NCBI GenBank assembly: GCA_023433755.1
Contig: JAEYUA010000053.1
Span: 1 to 5,015, forward strand
Direction: 5' to 3'
DNA: 5,015 bases
Origin: Bacteroidota bacterium
GTDB lineage: Bacteria; Bacteroidota; Bacteroidia; Chitinophagales; Chitinophagaceae
Part shown: positions 1-5,015 of the stretch, piece by piece
Layout of the letters: every line of letters begins with the position of its first letter
Position numbering within the stretch: position 1 is the first letter of the stretch
Notes under the pieces: model-generated
The model's database searches: none
The model's input: the letters and a program-made list of their open reading frames with translations, nothing else
What the model was told of the DNA's origin: nothing
Made by a program: the position numbers and the translations under genes

Positions 1-42
1 GATAAGGATGATGCGACTAATATCGGTGGATACAGGGGATAA
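1..42 (+). CDS. Possible C-terminal tail of a plus-strand gene, cut by the window edge
   Basis: Frame 1 is open from the first base and reads DKDDATNIGGYRG before a TAA at 40-42. A strong plus-strand intrinsic terminator begins 15 bases after this stop, which is the spacing expected at the end of a real gene. Only 13 codons are visible, so no family can be named. A second plus-strand frame (starting at base 2) is also open through this stretch and cannot be excluded, but it would read straight through the terminator hairpin. The gene would converge on the kinase gene that ends at 225. Confidence 0.4.
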   Translation, partial: DKDDATNIGGYRG

Positions 43-56
43 ATCGCAAAGAATTG

Positions 57-82
57 AGCCTGGTAAATGCCAGGCTTTTTTT
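57..82 (+). terminator. Rho-independent terminator, plus strand
   Basis: A perfect 7-bp stem, AGCCTGG (57-63) with CCAGGCT (70-76), encloses a 6-base loop and is followed by an unbroken T run (76-82). The T tract lies only on the plus-strand 3' side, so it serves a plus-strand gene entering from the left, not the convergent hip operon. Confidence 0.85.
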
Positions 83-224
83 ATGCGTATTAGAAAAAAG
101 AATACCCATCATTCTGGTTTCTGGATATGACCATTGCGGTGTGGGGTGCTACATATCCTCAACCATATAACCGTAAACTATTTTTTAAGGTCATCGTTAT
201 CTAAACATTAGATCCGGAATAATT

Positions 225-1202
225 TTACAACACTAACCGCTTTACTCTTTCCTCATAATGCTGATAATACCGCTCCCTGGCATTTTCATTCAAAAACGAT
301 CCTACGATCATCTTCTTCACCGCTTCTGTTTTATCCAATAAGTTGTTCAGTATCCTTTGTGTCCTTGCTGGCAATACGCCCATCCTCCTTGCTAATTCTT
401 CAAAATGGATCCTGGTATAAAAACCGGTTTGGTAATATGCTTCATTATCCATGGATCCTTCATAAAGCTCAAGGGCTGTATCGCTTTCGGGTTCACTGTG
501 CAGCAGGGTGCACATAAGGTCATAAGCCGGGGTAAGCCCATAATCGCCATAGGGCGTGCGAATGATCGAAAAGTTTTTCAAATGTGCGTCGCCGTTGGAA
601 AATAAATAATTAAATACAACGATCCTGAAATAAGCCTCCACTGCCGGTACCGCTGCGGCTACATATTTCTGTATCAACTGGCCAATTTCTTCATAGGTTC
701 CGCTATACTTAAAATCAGCGCCATGGGTATTTTTTGTTCTGCCTGTGAGTTGCGCGAAATCCTCTTGCTTGTATTTCAAACCATTTCCAGGCTGCACATC
801 AAATCGCCTGGTGATATAAGCTGGCGATCCGTCTTTGAATCTGATCAATGCATTTTCGGCAGTGGGAATTTTAAATAGCTGGCTGGCGATCTGCATGGTC
901 AGATGCTCATTTTCCGGGGCCTGGTCCAGTTGCGAGAACTGGCCAACCGGCACAGGTTTCAAAATGAACCCGCCATTTTTATTTGCCAGTAATAATTTCT
1001 CTTCTTCAATCTGCAGGGAATATTTTAATTGAACACCTGAGATCGAAAGCTTCTTAGTTTGTTCCTGGTACATCACCAGGTTATGATCACTGGGCCTGTC
1101 AAATGGCAGCACATGAGCGATCTTACTGCCATCAAATAATCTTTTGCGGCACCTGGTGCAATAGCTTTCTTTTCCTTCCTTATAACATCCGGGGCATTTC
1201 AT
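225..1202 (-). CDS. HipT-like serine/threonine kinase toxin (HipA C-terminal domain) with Cys4 zinc-ribbon leader
   Basis: This 325-residue protein is the kinase half of a split HipA. HipA-family toxins phosphorylate aminoacyl-tRNA synthetases (GltX for HipA, TrpS for HipT) and so stop translation; the target here is unknown. Visible motifs are a Gly-rich loop LSISGVQ with the paired serines S53 and S55, the ATP-anchoring lysine K82 in FILKP, the NE pair at 98-99, RRFD (132-135), the QEDF hinge (146-149), the catalytic loop NGDAHLKN with D205 and N210, and the metal-binding D228 in LTPAYDLM. All catalytic residues are intact, so it should be active. The SIS loop matches the autophosphorylated di-serine motif known from HipT of enteropathogenic E. 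coli. The N-terminus carries CPGC (3-6) and CTRC (15-18), a probable zinc knuckle not present in E. coli HipA. The ATG overlaps the upstream stop as ATGA, implying translational coupling. The product is cytosolic. The family is certain; the HipT label is an inference. Confidence 0.93.
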   Translation of the reverse strand: MKCPGCYKEGKESYCTRCRKRLFDGSKIAHVLPFDRPSDHNLVMYQEQTKKLSISGVQLKYSLQIEEEKLLLANKNGGFILKPVPVGQFSQLDQAPENEHLTMQIASQLFKIPTAENALIRFKDGSPAYITRRFDVQPGNGLKYKQEDFAQLTGRTKNTHGADFKYSGTYEEIGQLIQKYVAAAVPAVEAYFRIVVFNYLFSNGDAHLKNFSIIRTPYGDYGLTPAYDLMCTLLHSEPESDTALELYEGSMDNEAYYQTGFYTRIHFEELARRMGVLPARTQRILNNLLDKTEAVKKMIVGSFLNENARERYYQHYEERVKRLVL

Positions 1203-1525
1203 TCTTGTGTTTCTTTAACCGTTATTGCACCAATAGTATCTTCCCCGGCTGTTTTCAATAACCTGGTAAAATCATCTTCCTCATCAATTTTTAAAAGCCT
1301 GCATTGAATATCCTTATTCACTCCTTCTGCAAGCAGACCATAAAAAAATGAAAAGAGCATGGGACTTAGATATTCCTGGTTTGATTTGGGAAGAGTAAGA
1401 CTGATCGCAGGCATTGTTTCATTCTTAAAATAATCGTCCTCATACCTGAATAAATAGATTCCTTCCACTGTCCTCTGCAACGTTCCTGCCCGTACACCAT
1501 TAATATATACTATCCCCTTAGCCAT
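1199..1525 (-). CDS. HipS-like protein (HipA N-terminal subdomain 1), probable antitoxin of a split HipA system
   Basis: This 108-residue protein equals the N-terminal subdomain of full-length HipA as a separate gene. The N-terminal half resembles the beta-rich HipA couple region (GIVYINGVRAGTL, then ISLTLP at 41-46). The second half, FFYGLLAEGVNKD then a segment ending DDFTRLLKTAGEDTIGAITV, matches the family signature F-x2-LLPEG...D-x-F-x-LL-x3-G-x-D-x2-GA. In the E. coli HipBST system the equivalent HipS binds the kinase and is the main antitoxin, whereas in one-piece HipA this segment belongs to the toxin. The protein contains no tryptophan at all: the position usually filled by Trp in LPEGW is Val69, and the preceding Pro is Ala66. 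Its start overlaps the HipB-like gene by 8 bases (ATGGCTAA) and its TGA overlaps the kinase ATG, so the three are surely co-translated. The antitoxin role is inferred from gene order and length. Confidence 0.88.
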   Translation of the reverse strand: MAKGIVYINGVRAGTLQRTVEGIYLFRYEDDYFKNETMPAISLTLPKSNQEYLSPMLFSFFYGLLAEGVNKDIQCRLLKIDEEDDFTRLLKTAGEDTIGAITVKETQE

Positions 1526-1733
1526 TGCCCTGATCCTTTACCTGTACTGTGACTTCCATACCCAGGATGGAAGCTATTTTTTCTAATGTTACTATGGAAG
1601 GATTACCTCTTCCCAATTCCACCTGCTGAATAGTTTTCATGTTCACGCCACTCAATTCCTCCACGTCTTCCTGCCTTAACCCAAGGAATCGTCGCCGCTT
1701 TTTGAAAATTTCTCCAATTTCTTGAGAGGTCAT
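1518..1733 (-). CDS. hipB: HipB-like XRE-family helix-turn-helix antitoxin/autorepressor
   Basis: This is a 71-residue DNA-binding protein, first gene of the hip operon. A Cro/C1-type HTH spans about residues 8-61: the positioning helix QEDVEELS (21-28), the recognition helix around KTIQQVEL (33-40), the family signature GRGNPSIVTLEKIASILGM, and a short C-terminal beta strand EVTVQV (60-65) of the kind HipB uses for dimerisation. HipB proteins bind palindromic operators in their own promoter and tether the Hip kinase; in HipBST systems HipB strengthens neutralisation by HipS. The length fits, since HipB homologues run from about 70 to 90 residues. Just upstream lie an 8-bp-arm inverted repeat (1759-1785) and a 12-bp palindrome (1797-1808) that could be its operators. 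No Shine-Dalgarno sequence is visible before the ATG, as is normal in Bacteroidota. An XRE protein of this size alone would be unspecific; the HipB call rests on the overlapping neighbours. Confidence 0.88.
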   Translation of the reverse strand: MTSQEIGEIFKKRRRFLGLRQEDVEELSGVNMKTIQQVELGRGNPSIVTLEKIASILGMEVTVQVKDQGNG

Positions 1734-1758
1734 AGGTATTATAGTTCTATTTTACCTG

Positions 1759-1785
1759 AAATTAGTAAACAAAATGCACTAATTT
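1759..1785. promoter_or_regulatory. Candidate operator of the hip operon (inverted repeat)
   Basis: AAATTAGT (1759-1766) and its exact reverse complement ACTAATTT (1778-1785) are separated by 11 bases, 26 bases upstream of the hipB start. Size, symmetry and position fit a site for a dimeric XRE repressor, and E. coli HipB binds inverted half-sites separated by 8 bases. Binding is an inference. No convincing Bacteroidota promoter (TTG plus TAnnTTTG) could be assigned next to it. Confidence 0.45.
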
Positions 1786-1788
1786 ACA

Positions 1789-1808
1789 ATAAATGAGAAT
1801 TATAATTC
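1789..1808. repeat. Palindromic direct repeat, copy 1 (between the heme oxygenase and hipB)
   Basis: The stretch contains the perfect 12-bp palindrome GAATTATAATTC (1797-1808) preceded by ATAAATGA. The same unit recurs at 1850-1868 with one base missing, exactly 60 bases away measured between palindromes. It lies 64 bases upstream of the hipB start and may be a regulator-binding site or a remnant of a local duplication. Confidence 0.6.
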
Positions 1809-1849
1809 CTTTTTGAACTTAAATTAACCTTTTTGTGAGAGTTTAAAGG

Positions 1850-1868
1850 ATAAAGAGAATTATAATTC
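1850..1868. repeat. Palindromic direct repeat, copy 2 (covers the heme oxygenase stop codon)
   Basis: ATAAAGA followed by GAATTATAATTC (1857-1868) matches copy 1 over 19 of 20 bases with one single-base gap. The palindrome supplies the last two sense codons (Glu, Leu) and the TAA of the heme oxygenase gene. Coding and the palindrome are thus superimposed here. Confidence 0.6.
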
Positions 1869-2432
1869 GCATCTACGCGCAAACCACTCATCCAGCAATT
1901 CGAATGTCTGTTTTGCTCCCGCAATGATCTGTGCCTCATTCTCCGCATTGGCATAGGCTTCCAGTTGCTGCATAAAGCCCTTCCATTTGGTTCCGATTTC
2001 TTTTCCATAAACTGGAAAATATCCTCCTCCATAATCTCCCAGCTTTGCTACCAGGTGCCGGTGAATGATGGCGCCGCCTAATACTGATCCTTCCAGCACA
2101 TAAAGTCCGCCGACCAGTTCCGGAAGTCCCGGGTAAACCTGGTCAAGCGTTTTATTATCGATCTGCATAGCTTGGTTGGCATCCGATCCCATAGCTGTAA
2201 GATCTGATTGTAATAGATGCGCTTTTTTCCTGGTCTCGAGGTCGGCGAACACTTCGCCCAGGCGGTCATAATACCGGCTTTCAAAGGGCTGCACAAACCC
2301 GTATAGTTTTTCGAGGTAGATGGCCAGGTCATCACGACTCACCTTGTCATCCATCAGTGCGAGTGATAAATGATTTTGCTCGAGTGCCCGGTGATAGGGA
2401 TCTGTTTCTTTTCTTAAATGCTGAATGAACAT
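1860..2432 (-). CDS. bphO: Biliverdin-producing heme oxygenase (BphO type)
   Basis: This 190-residue all-helical enzyme cleaves heme with O2 and an electron donor to biliverdin IX-alpha, Fe2+ and CO in the cytosol. The N-terminal helix LRKETDPYHRALE places the proximal heme ligand at His14. The distal helix YVLEGSVLGGAIIHRHL (about 111-127) holds the Gly-Gly pair (119-120) that kinks over the heme and lets O2 bind. The length fits bacterial heme oxygenases of roughly 180-220 residues. It begins 12 bases after the stop of the phytochrome gene on the same strand, so its job is almost certainly to supply the chromophore, not to gain iron; no heme-uptake genes are near. The gene order, phytochrome first, is the reverse of the common bphO-bphP arrangement. 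The stop codon lies inside a 12-bp palindrome. No obvious intrinsic terminator follows, so some transcripts could run on into hipB. Confidence 0.93.
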   Translation of the reverse strand: MFIQHLRKETDPYHRALEQNHLSLALMDDKVSRDDLAIYLEKLYGFVQPFESRYYDRLGEVFADLETRKKAHLLQSDLTAMGSDANQAMQIDNKTLDQVYPGLPELVGGLYVLEGSVLGGAIIHRHLVAKLGDYGGGYFPVYGKEIGTKWKGFMQQLEAYANAENEAQIIAGAKQTFELLDEWFARRCEL

Positions 2433-2444
2433 GAATACATTTTT

Positions 2445-4733
2445 TTAATACTGGGGGAGAATAAAAATGATCTCTGCTCCTTCCTTCTCCTTTCCCCTTG
2501 CCATGATGATACCACCATGCTTGTCAATAATCTTTTTGACCACTGATAGTCCTATACCCACTCCTGCCGGGTAGTCTTCGGTATGCAGCTTCTGGAACAG
2601 TTGAAACATCTTTTCCGACAAGGTCCCGGGAAAACCAATGCCTTCATCCTTTACACTGATCCTTACATACTTTCCTTTTTCATCGGGCACCGCATCAAAA
2701 CTCAATGCCTTTACATGCGTACCGCTGATCATGATCCTCGGATAATCTTTGTAAAACTTCAGTGAATTGGCCAGCAGGCTGCTGAAGACCTGGCGCATCT
2801 GCTCCGGCACAGCTTTCACTCCTGGTAGTCTGCCAATAGTGATCTGCGCTTTCTTTTCTTCGATCTGTAATTCAAAATCTGTCAGCACTTCTTCCACTAC
2901 CTCGTTAAGATCGATGGTTGTTCGCGCGTGCTCCTGCGAAATGATTGAAAAATTCAGCAGTGATCTTAACAGGCTGGAGATCCTTTTTGATGCAGACTGC
3001 AATTTGGTAACATAACGTACCGCTTCTTCGTCCTTTACTTTTTCCTGCACCCTGGAAGTGTACAGCGTGATCTTTCTTGCCGGCTCCTGCAAATCATGCG
3101 TGGCCACATGTATGATCTGCGACCAGTCGTAAAGCGTGGCTTCCAATGCCCGCTTGCTGTTCTCCAGTTCACTTGTCCTTTTCTCTACCAGTTTTTCCAA
3201 ATTAAGAGTTATGGTCTTCAGTGTTAATTCCACCAAAGTATTCCTCAGCCTTTCCGCGATCTTCATTTCCTCCCGCTCCCAGGGACTGGCCCTGTACTTT
3301 ACCGTTTCCTTCCATATCTCGAAAGAGTTCCTCGGATGATATTGCCGTCCTCCTTTTTCGAAAGTCAGTACATCATTGGGATTGCCGCCCCATTCCACAT
3401 GACTCACTTCTTCTGCCCTGAAGGCCAGTACAAAATTTCCTTCATAAGGCTGAACAGGTATTACCAGTAATCCACTTGCCCTGGATGCATAGTCCTGCGC
3501 CGGCTCAAACACGGAGGAAAGGGAATTGAACTGTCTCACCTTTGAATCATCTGAACGCTGCAACCATTCCAATAAAATTTTCACCTCTGCTTCGCCCGGT
3601 GTAAGTCCTTCATGGTGCTGCACGCCCTGCCAGGTTACTACCATACCATCGGCGCGGAATATTTCTTTCAATTCTTTTTTACACTGCAAGAGCGATCGCG
3701 AAGGGTCTTCCTGCTTCCAGATTGTTTCACTGATATTTTTGAAGATTTTATCAAGCTGCTCCGACCTGCCGGCAGCTACTCCATAAGATATGGATGCAAT
3801 GCGTGAGGAAAGTATGTTGGAGAGATATTCAAACACAAAACATTCCTGGAAGCTGAGATAAAGTGGTGTGCGGTGATGACAGGCGATGAGGCCCCATAAT
3901 TTTTCCTTATGAATGATGCGGGTGGACATGGAGGCTTCCACCTTCATATTCTTCAAATATTCCAGGTGCACTGGAAGCACACTCCTGAATTTGCAATCGG
4001 AAAGATCGGTCACTTCACCGGTCAGTGAGTTGAGCGCGGGCACCAGGGGCACCGGCTCGTACGACCTGTTGGGTATGATGCGATAGGGATTCTTCAGGTA
4101 CAGATCCCTTGCCTGCTTCGGTATATCGGTGGGCGGAAATTTCAGTCCGAGGTATTGGTCCATACCCTCCTCTTTTTCCTCTGCCACCACCAGGCCATTC
4201 CACTCCTCATCAAAGGAGTAGATCATCACCTTGTCAAAACCGGAAATGCTTTTAATTTCCCTGGCTGCCGCCTTCACCACCTCATCAACAGCACTGTGCT
4301 GGTTGATAGAAGAAATAAATTGCTGCACACGTACAAAAAAGATCTCGAAAAAATCCTGCGCCTGCCGGCTTTCATTCACCTGCACTTCTATCATCAGGGC
4401 TCCATCTTTCTGGTGGATGAAGGATAAGGATGTGCGAAGAATGCCATGGTAAGAAATGGTCAACAGGAAAGGTGTGCTCACTTCGAAGCTTCCCTGGCTC
4501 ACCAGGTGCTGAAGATGCACATAACAAAGTTCTTCCAGCACATCCTGCAGGCGGGTGCCGATTAATTTTTCCGCAGGCTGCTGAAAAATCTCCGCGACAT
4601 TCTTGCTCACCTGTATGAGGGACAGGTCTGCCGGGTCAGCCACCAGCAAAATGCCATGAGGTTGAATGAGACTGGTGCGGTGTAGTGGTATCTGGTTGCA
4701 GAAGTCGGCTCCTGCATTGGGGGAGTTTGTCAT
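2445..4733 (-). CDS. bphP: Bacteriophytochrome sensor histidine kinase (PAS-GAF-PHY-HisKA-HATPase)
   Basis: This red/far-red photoreceptor kinase has 762 residues from the ATG at 4733. The PAS domain (about 10-115) carries Cys12, the biliverdin attachment site, in FCNQIPLH followed by IQPHG. The GAF domain (about 130-305) keeps every main pocket residue, identified by spacing against DrBphP: Y172, F199, D203 in PPTDIP, R218, R250, H256, Y259, S268, S270 and H286 in ACHH. The PHY domain (about 320-495) has WGGNP (448-452) and the tongue motif PRNSFEIW (467-474). A helical linker leads to HisKA with phosphoacceptor His546 in HDLQEPARK, then HATPase_c with N656, DEGIGF (696-701) and GVGIGL (724-729). 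No receiver domain or membrane segment is present, so it is cytosolic and needs a separate response regulator, which is not visible. A longer frame starts at a GTG at 4778, but its extra 15 residues are translated from an intergenic repeat, so the ATG is preferred. The downstream heme oxygenase supplies biliverdin. Confidence 0.95.
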   Translation of the reverse strand: MTNSPNAGADFCNQIPLHRTSLIQPHGILLVADPADLSLIQVSKNVAEIFQQPAEKLIGTRLQDVLEELCYVHLQHLVSQGSFEVSTPFLLTISYHGILRTSLSFIHQKDGALMIEVQVNESRQAQDFFEIFFVRVQQFISSINQHSAVDEVVKAAAREIKSISGFDKVMIYSFDEEWNGLVVAEEKEEGMDQYLGLKFPPTDIPKQARDLYLKNPYRIIPNRSYEPVPLVPALNSLTGEVTDLSDCKFRSVLPVHLEYLKNMKVEASMSTRIIHKEKLWGLIACHHRTPLYLSFQECFVFEYLSNILSSRIASISYGVAAGRSEQLDKIFKNISETIWKQEDPSRSLLQCKKELKEIFRADGMVVTWQGVQHHEGLTPGEAEVKILLEWLQRSDDSKVRQFNSLSSVFEPAQDYASRASGLLVIPVQPYEGNFVLAFRAEEVSHVEWGGNPNDVLTFEKGGRQYHPRNSFEIWKETVKYRASPWEREEMKIAERLRNTLVELTLKTITLNLEKLVEKRTSELENSKRALEATLYDWSQIIHVATHDLQEPARKITLYTSRVQEKVKDEEAVRYVTKLQSASKRISSLLRSLLNFSIISQEHARTTIDLNEVVEEVLTDFELQIEEKKAQITIGRLPGVKAVPEQMRQVFSSLLANSLKFYKDYPRIMISGTHVKALSFDAVPDEKGKYVRISVKDEGIGFPGTLSEKMFQLFQKLHTEDYPAGVGIGLSVVKKIIDKHGGIIMARGKEKEGAEIIFILPQY

Positions 4734-4739
4734 GGAGTG

Positions 4740-4772
4740 AAGCTTCGAGTTGTTAGCTGCGGGCTGCGAGAG
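4740..4772 (-). repeat. Heptad intergenic repeat, inverted copy A (next to the bphP start)
   Basis: Read on the minus strand this 33-base unit is four 7-mers, CTCGCAG, CCCGCAG, CTAACAA and CTCGAAG, flanked by CT and CTT. It matches the copy at 4930-4962 in opposite orientation at 30 of 33 positions. It ends 6 bases before the preferred bphP ATG and would be translated if the upstream GTG were used. The 7-base period is not a multiple of three, which speaks against a coding origin. Confidence 0.75.
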
Positions 4773-4852
4773 AGCCACCTTAAGTACTTTGTGTTCTTGA
4801 TGTATCAGCCTGCCATTACAACTCTTGATTTTTAATGATCAATTTAAAAATG

Positions 4853-4886
4853 AAAAAAGGAAAGAAGAACGCAAATCCTTCTTCCC
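4853..4886 (-). terminator. Probable rho-independent terminator, minus strand, upstream of bphP
   Basis: On the minus strand GGGAAGAAG (4886-4878) pairs with CTTCTTTCC (4867-4859) around a 10-base loop, then six T follow (4858-4853) and a second T run after CA. One pair is G-U in minus-strand RNA but would be an A-C mismatch in plus-strand RNA, so both stem and T tract point to minus-strand use. It would end the transcript of the gene lying to the right, so bphP should have its own promoter between about 4734 and 4852. No convincing TTG/TAnnTTTG pair was found there. Confidence 0.6.
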
Positions 4887-4929
4887 TTCAATTAGTTTCT
4901 TATAATATCTCTTCAAACTCTAAGCCACC

Positions 4930-4962
4930 CTCTCGCAGCTCGCAGCTAACAGCTCGCAGCTT
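4930..4962 (+). repeat. Heptad intergenic repeat, copy B
   Basis: Four contiguous 7-mers, CTCGCAG, CTCGCAG, CTAACAG and CTCGCAG (4932-4959), flanked by CT and CTT. This copy is more regular than the inverted one at 4740-4772. The pair, 157 bases apart, could fold into a long stem. Its right end shares two bases with the probable TAA stop of the gene running in from the right. Such CTCGCAG-type repeats recall intergenic repeats of Chitinophagaceae, a statement from memory. Confidence 0.75.
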
Positions 4963-5015
4963 ACCTAAACATCCTCCATATATCCAGCCCAAACGCGTAC
5001 AGCATCAGTCCCAGC
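4961..5015 (-). CDS. Probable C-terminal tail of a minus-strand gene, possibly a membrane protein, cut by the window edge
   Basis: The minus strand is open from the window edge to a TAA at 4963-4961 and reads LGLMLYAFGLDIWRMFR. The hydrophobic, aromatic-rich run closing on basic residues resembles the last membrane segment and cytosolic tail of an inner-membrane protein. The heptad repeat and then the minus-strand terminator (4853-4886) follow the stop, which suits a gene end. A second minus-strand frame ending in a TAG at about 4965-4967 (reading VWAGYMEDV) is also open over the same bases, so the frame is not certain and no family can be named. Confidence 0.45.
   Translation of the reverse strand, partial: LGLMLYAFGLDIWRMFR

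Noticed and set aside
199..213. Perfect small inverted repeat ATCTAA-ACA-TTAGAT just downstream of the kinase gene
   Set aside because: The stem is only 6 bp and A/T-rich, and no T run follows closely on the minus strand, so it is not a convincing terminator for the hip operon.
405..1032. Plus-strand open frames at 405-605 and 835-1032
   Set aside because: Both are antisense to the Hip kinase, whose motifs cover the whole region; no independent signal supports them.
1828..1849. CCTTT/AAAGG inverted repeat after the heme oxygenase gene as a possible terminator
   Set aside because: Five-bp arms with a 12-base loop and no T tract make a very weak hairpin; chance is a better explanation.
1784..2335. 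Open frames overlapping the heme oxygenase on the same strand (1784-2032 and 2078-2335)
   Set aside because: Their translations are low in recognisable structure and lie wholly or mostly inside a well-supported heme oxygenase in another frame.
2583..4618. Several plus-strand open frames and one minus-strand frame (4015-4203) inside the phytochrome gene
   Set aside because: They are antisense or out-of-frame shadows of a continuous gene whose domains and catalytic residues are intact from end to end.
4829..4850. A/T-rich near-palindrome around TGATCA upstream of bphP
   Set aside because: The arms only match with a two-base gap, and long A and T runs make such symmetry common in A/T-rich intergenic DNA.
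4930..4962. Heptad array considered as a CRISPR fragment
   Set aside because: The units are 7 bases and contiguous with no spacers, and no cas-like gene is present.

Overview
The window looks like chromosomal DNA of a Bacteroidota bacterium, most likely of the Chitinophaga/Niastella type. The main reasons are: start codons lack clear Shine-Dalgarno sequences and sit in A/T-rich leaders; there is a split HipA module with a Cys4 leader; there is a PAS-GAF-PHY histidine-kinase phytochrome paired with a heme oxygenase; and intergenic DNA carries a heptad repeat based on CTCGCAG. The family-level placement is an inference.

Layout from left to right: the probable tail of a plus-strand gene (1-42) and its intrinsic terminator (57-82). 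Then comes a three-gene minus-strand toxin-antitoxin operon, transcribed from right to left: an XRE/HipB-like regulator (1518-1733), a HipS-like protein equal to the HipA N-terminal subdomain (1199-1525), and a HipT-like Ser/Thr kinase (225-1202). Adjacent genes overlap by 8 and 4 bases. An A/T-rich gap (1734-1859) holds an inverted repeat and one of two identical 12-bp palindromes, which are candidate operators. Further right is a second minus-strand operon: a bacteriophytochrome histidine kinase (2445-4733) followed 12 bases later by a biliverdin-producing heme oxygenase (1860-2432). The right end (4734-5015) holds a pair of inverted heptad repeats, a terminator, and the probable tail of another minus-strand gene.

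Functionally, the oxygenase should make biliverdin IX-alpha, which the phytochrome binds covalently to form a red/far-red light-sensing kinase. No response regulator is visible, so the output is unknown. The hip genes form a split HipA system like HipBST: the kinase carries an SIS motif in its Gly-rich loop and all catalytic residues, and should be held in check by the small HipS-like and HipB-like partners. Nothing in the sequence links the light-sensing operon to the toxin-antitoxin operon beyond their shared direction and closeness.

The points most worth a second look are the divergent HipS-like protein without any tryptophan, the zinc-ribbon-like leader on the kinase, the palindrome pair, and the intergenic repeat that runs into the longest possible reading frame of the phytochrome gene.
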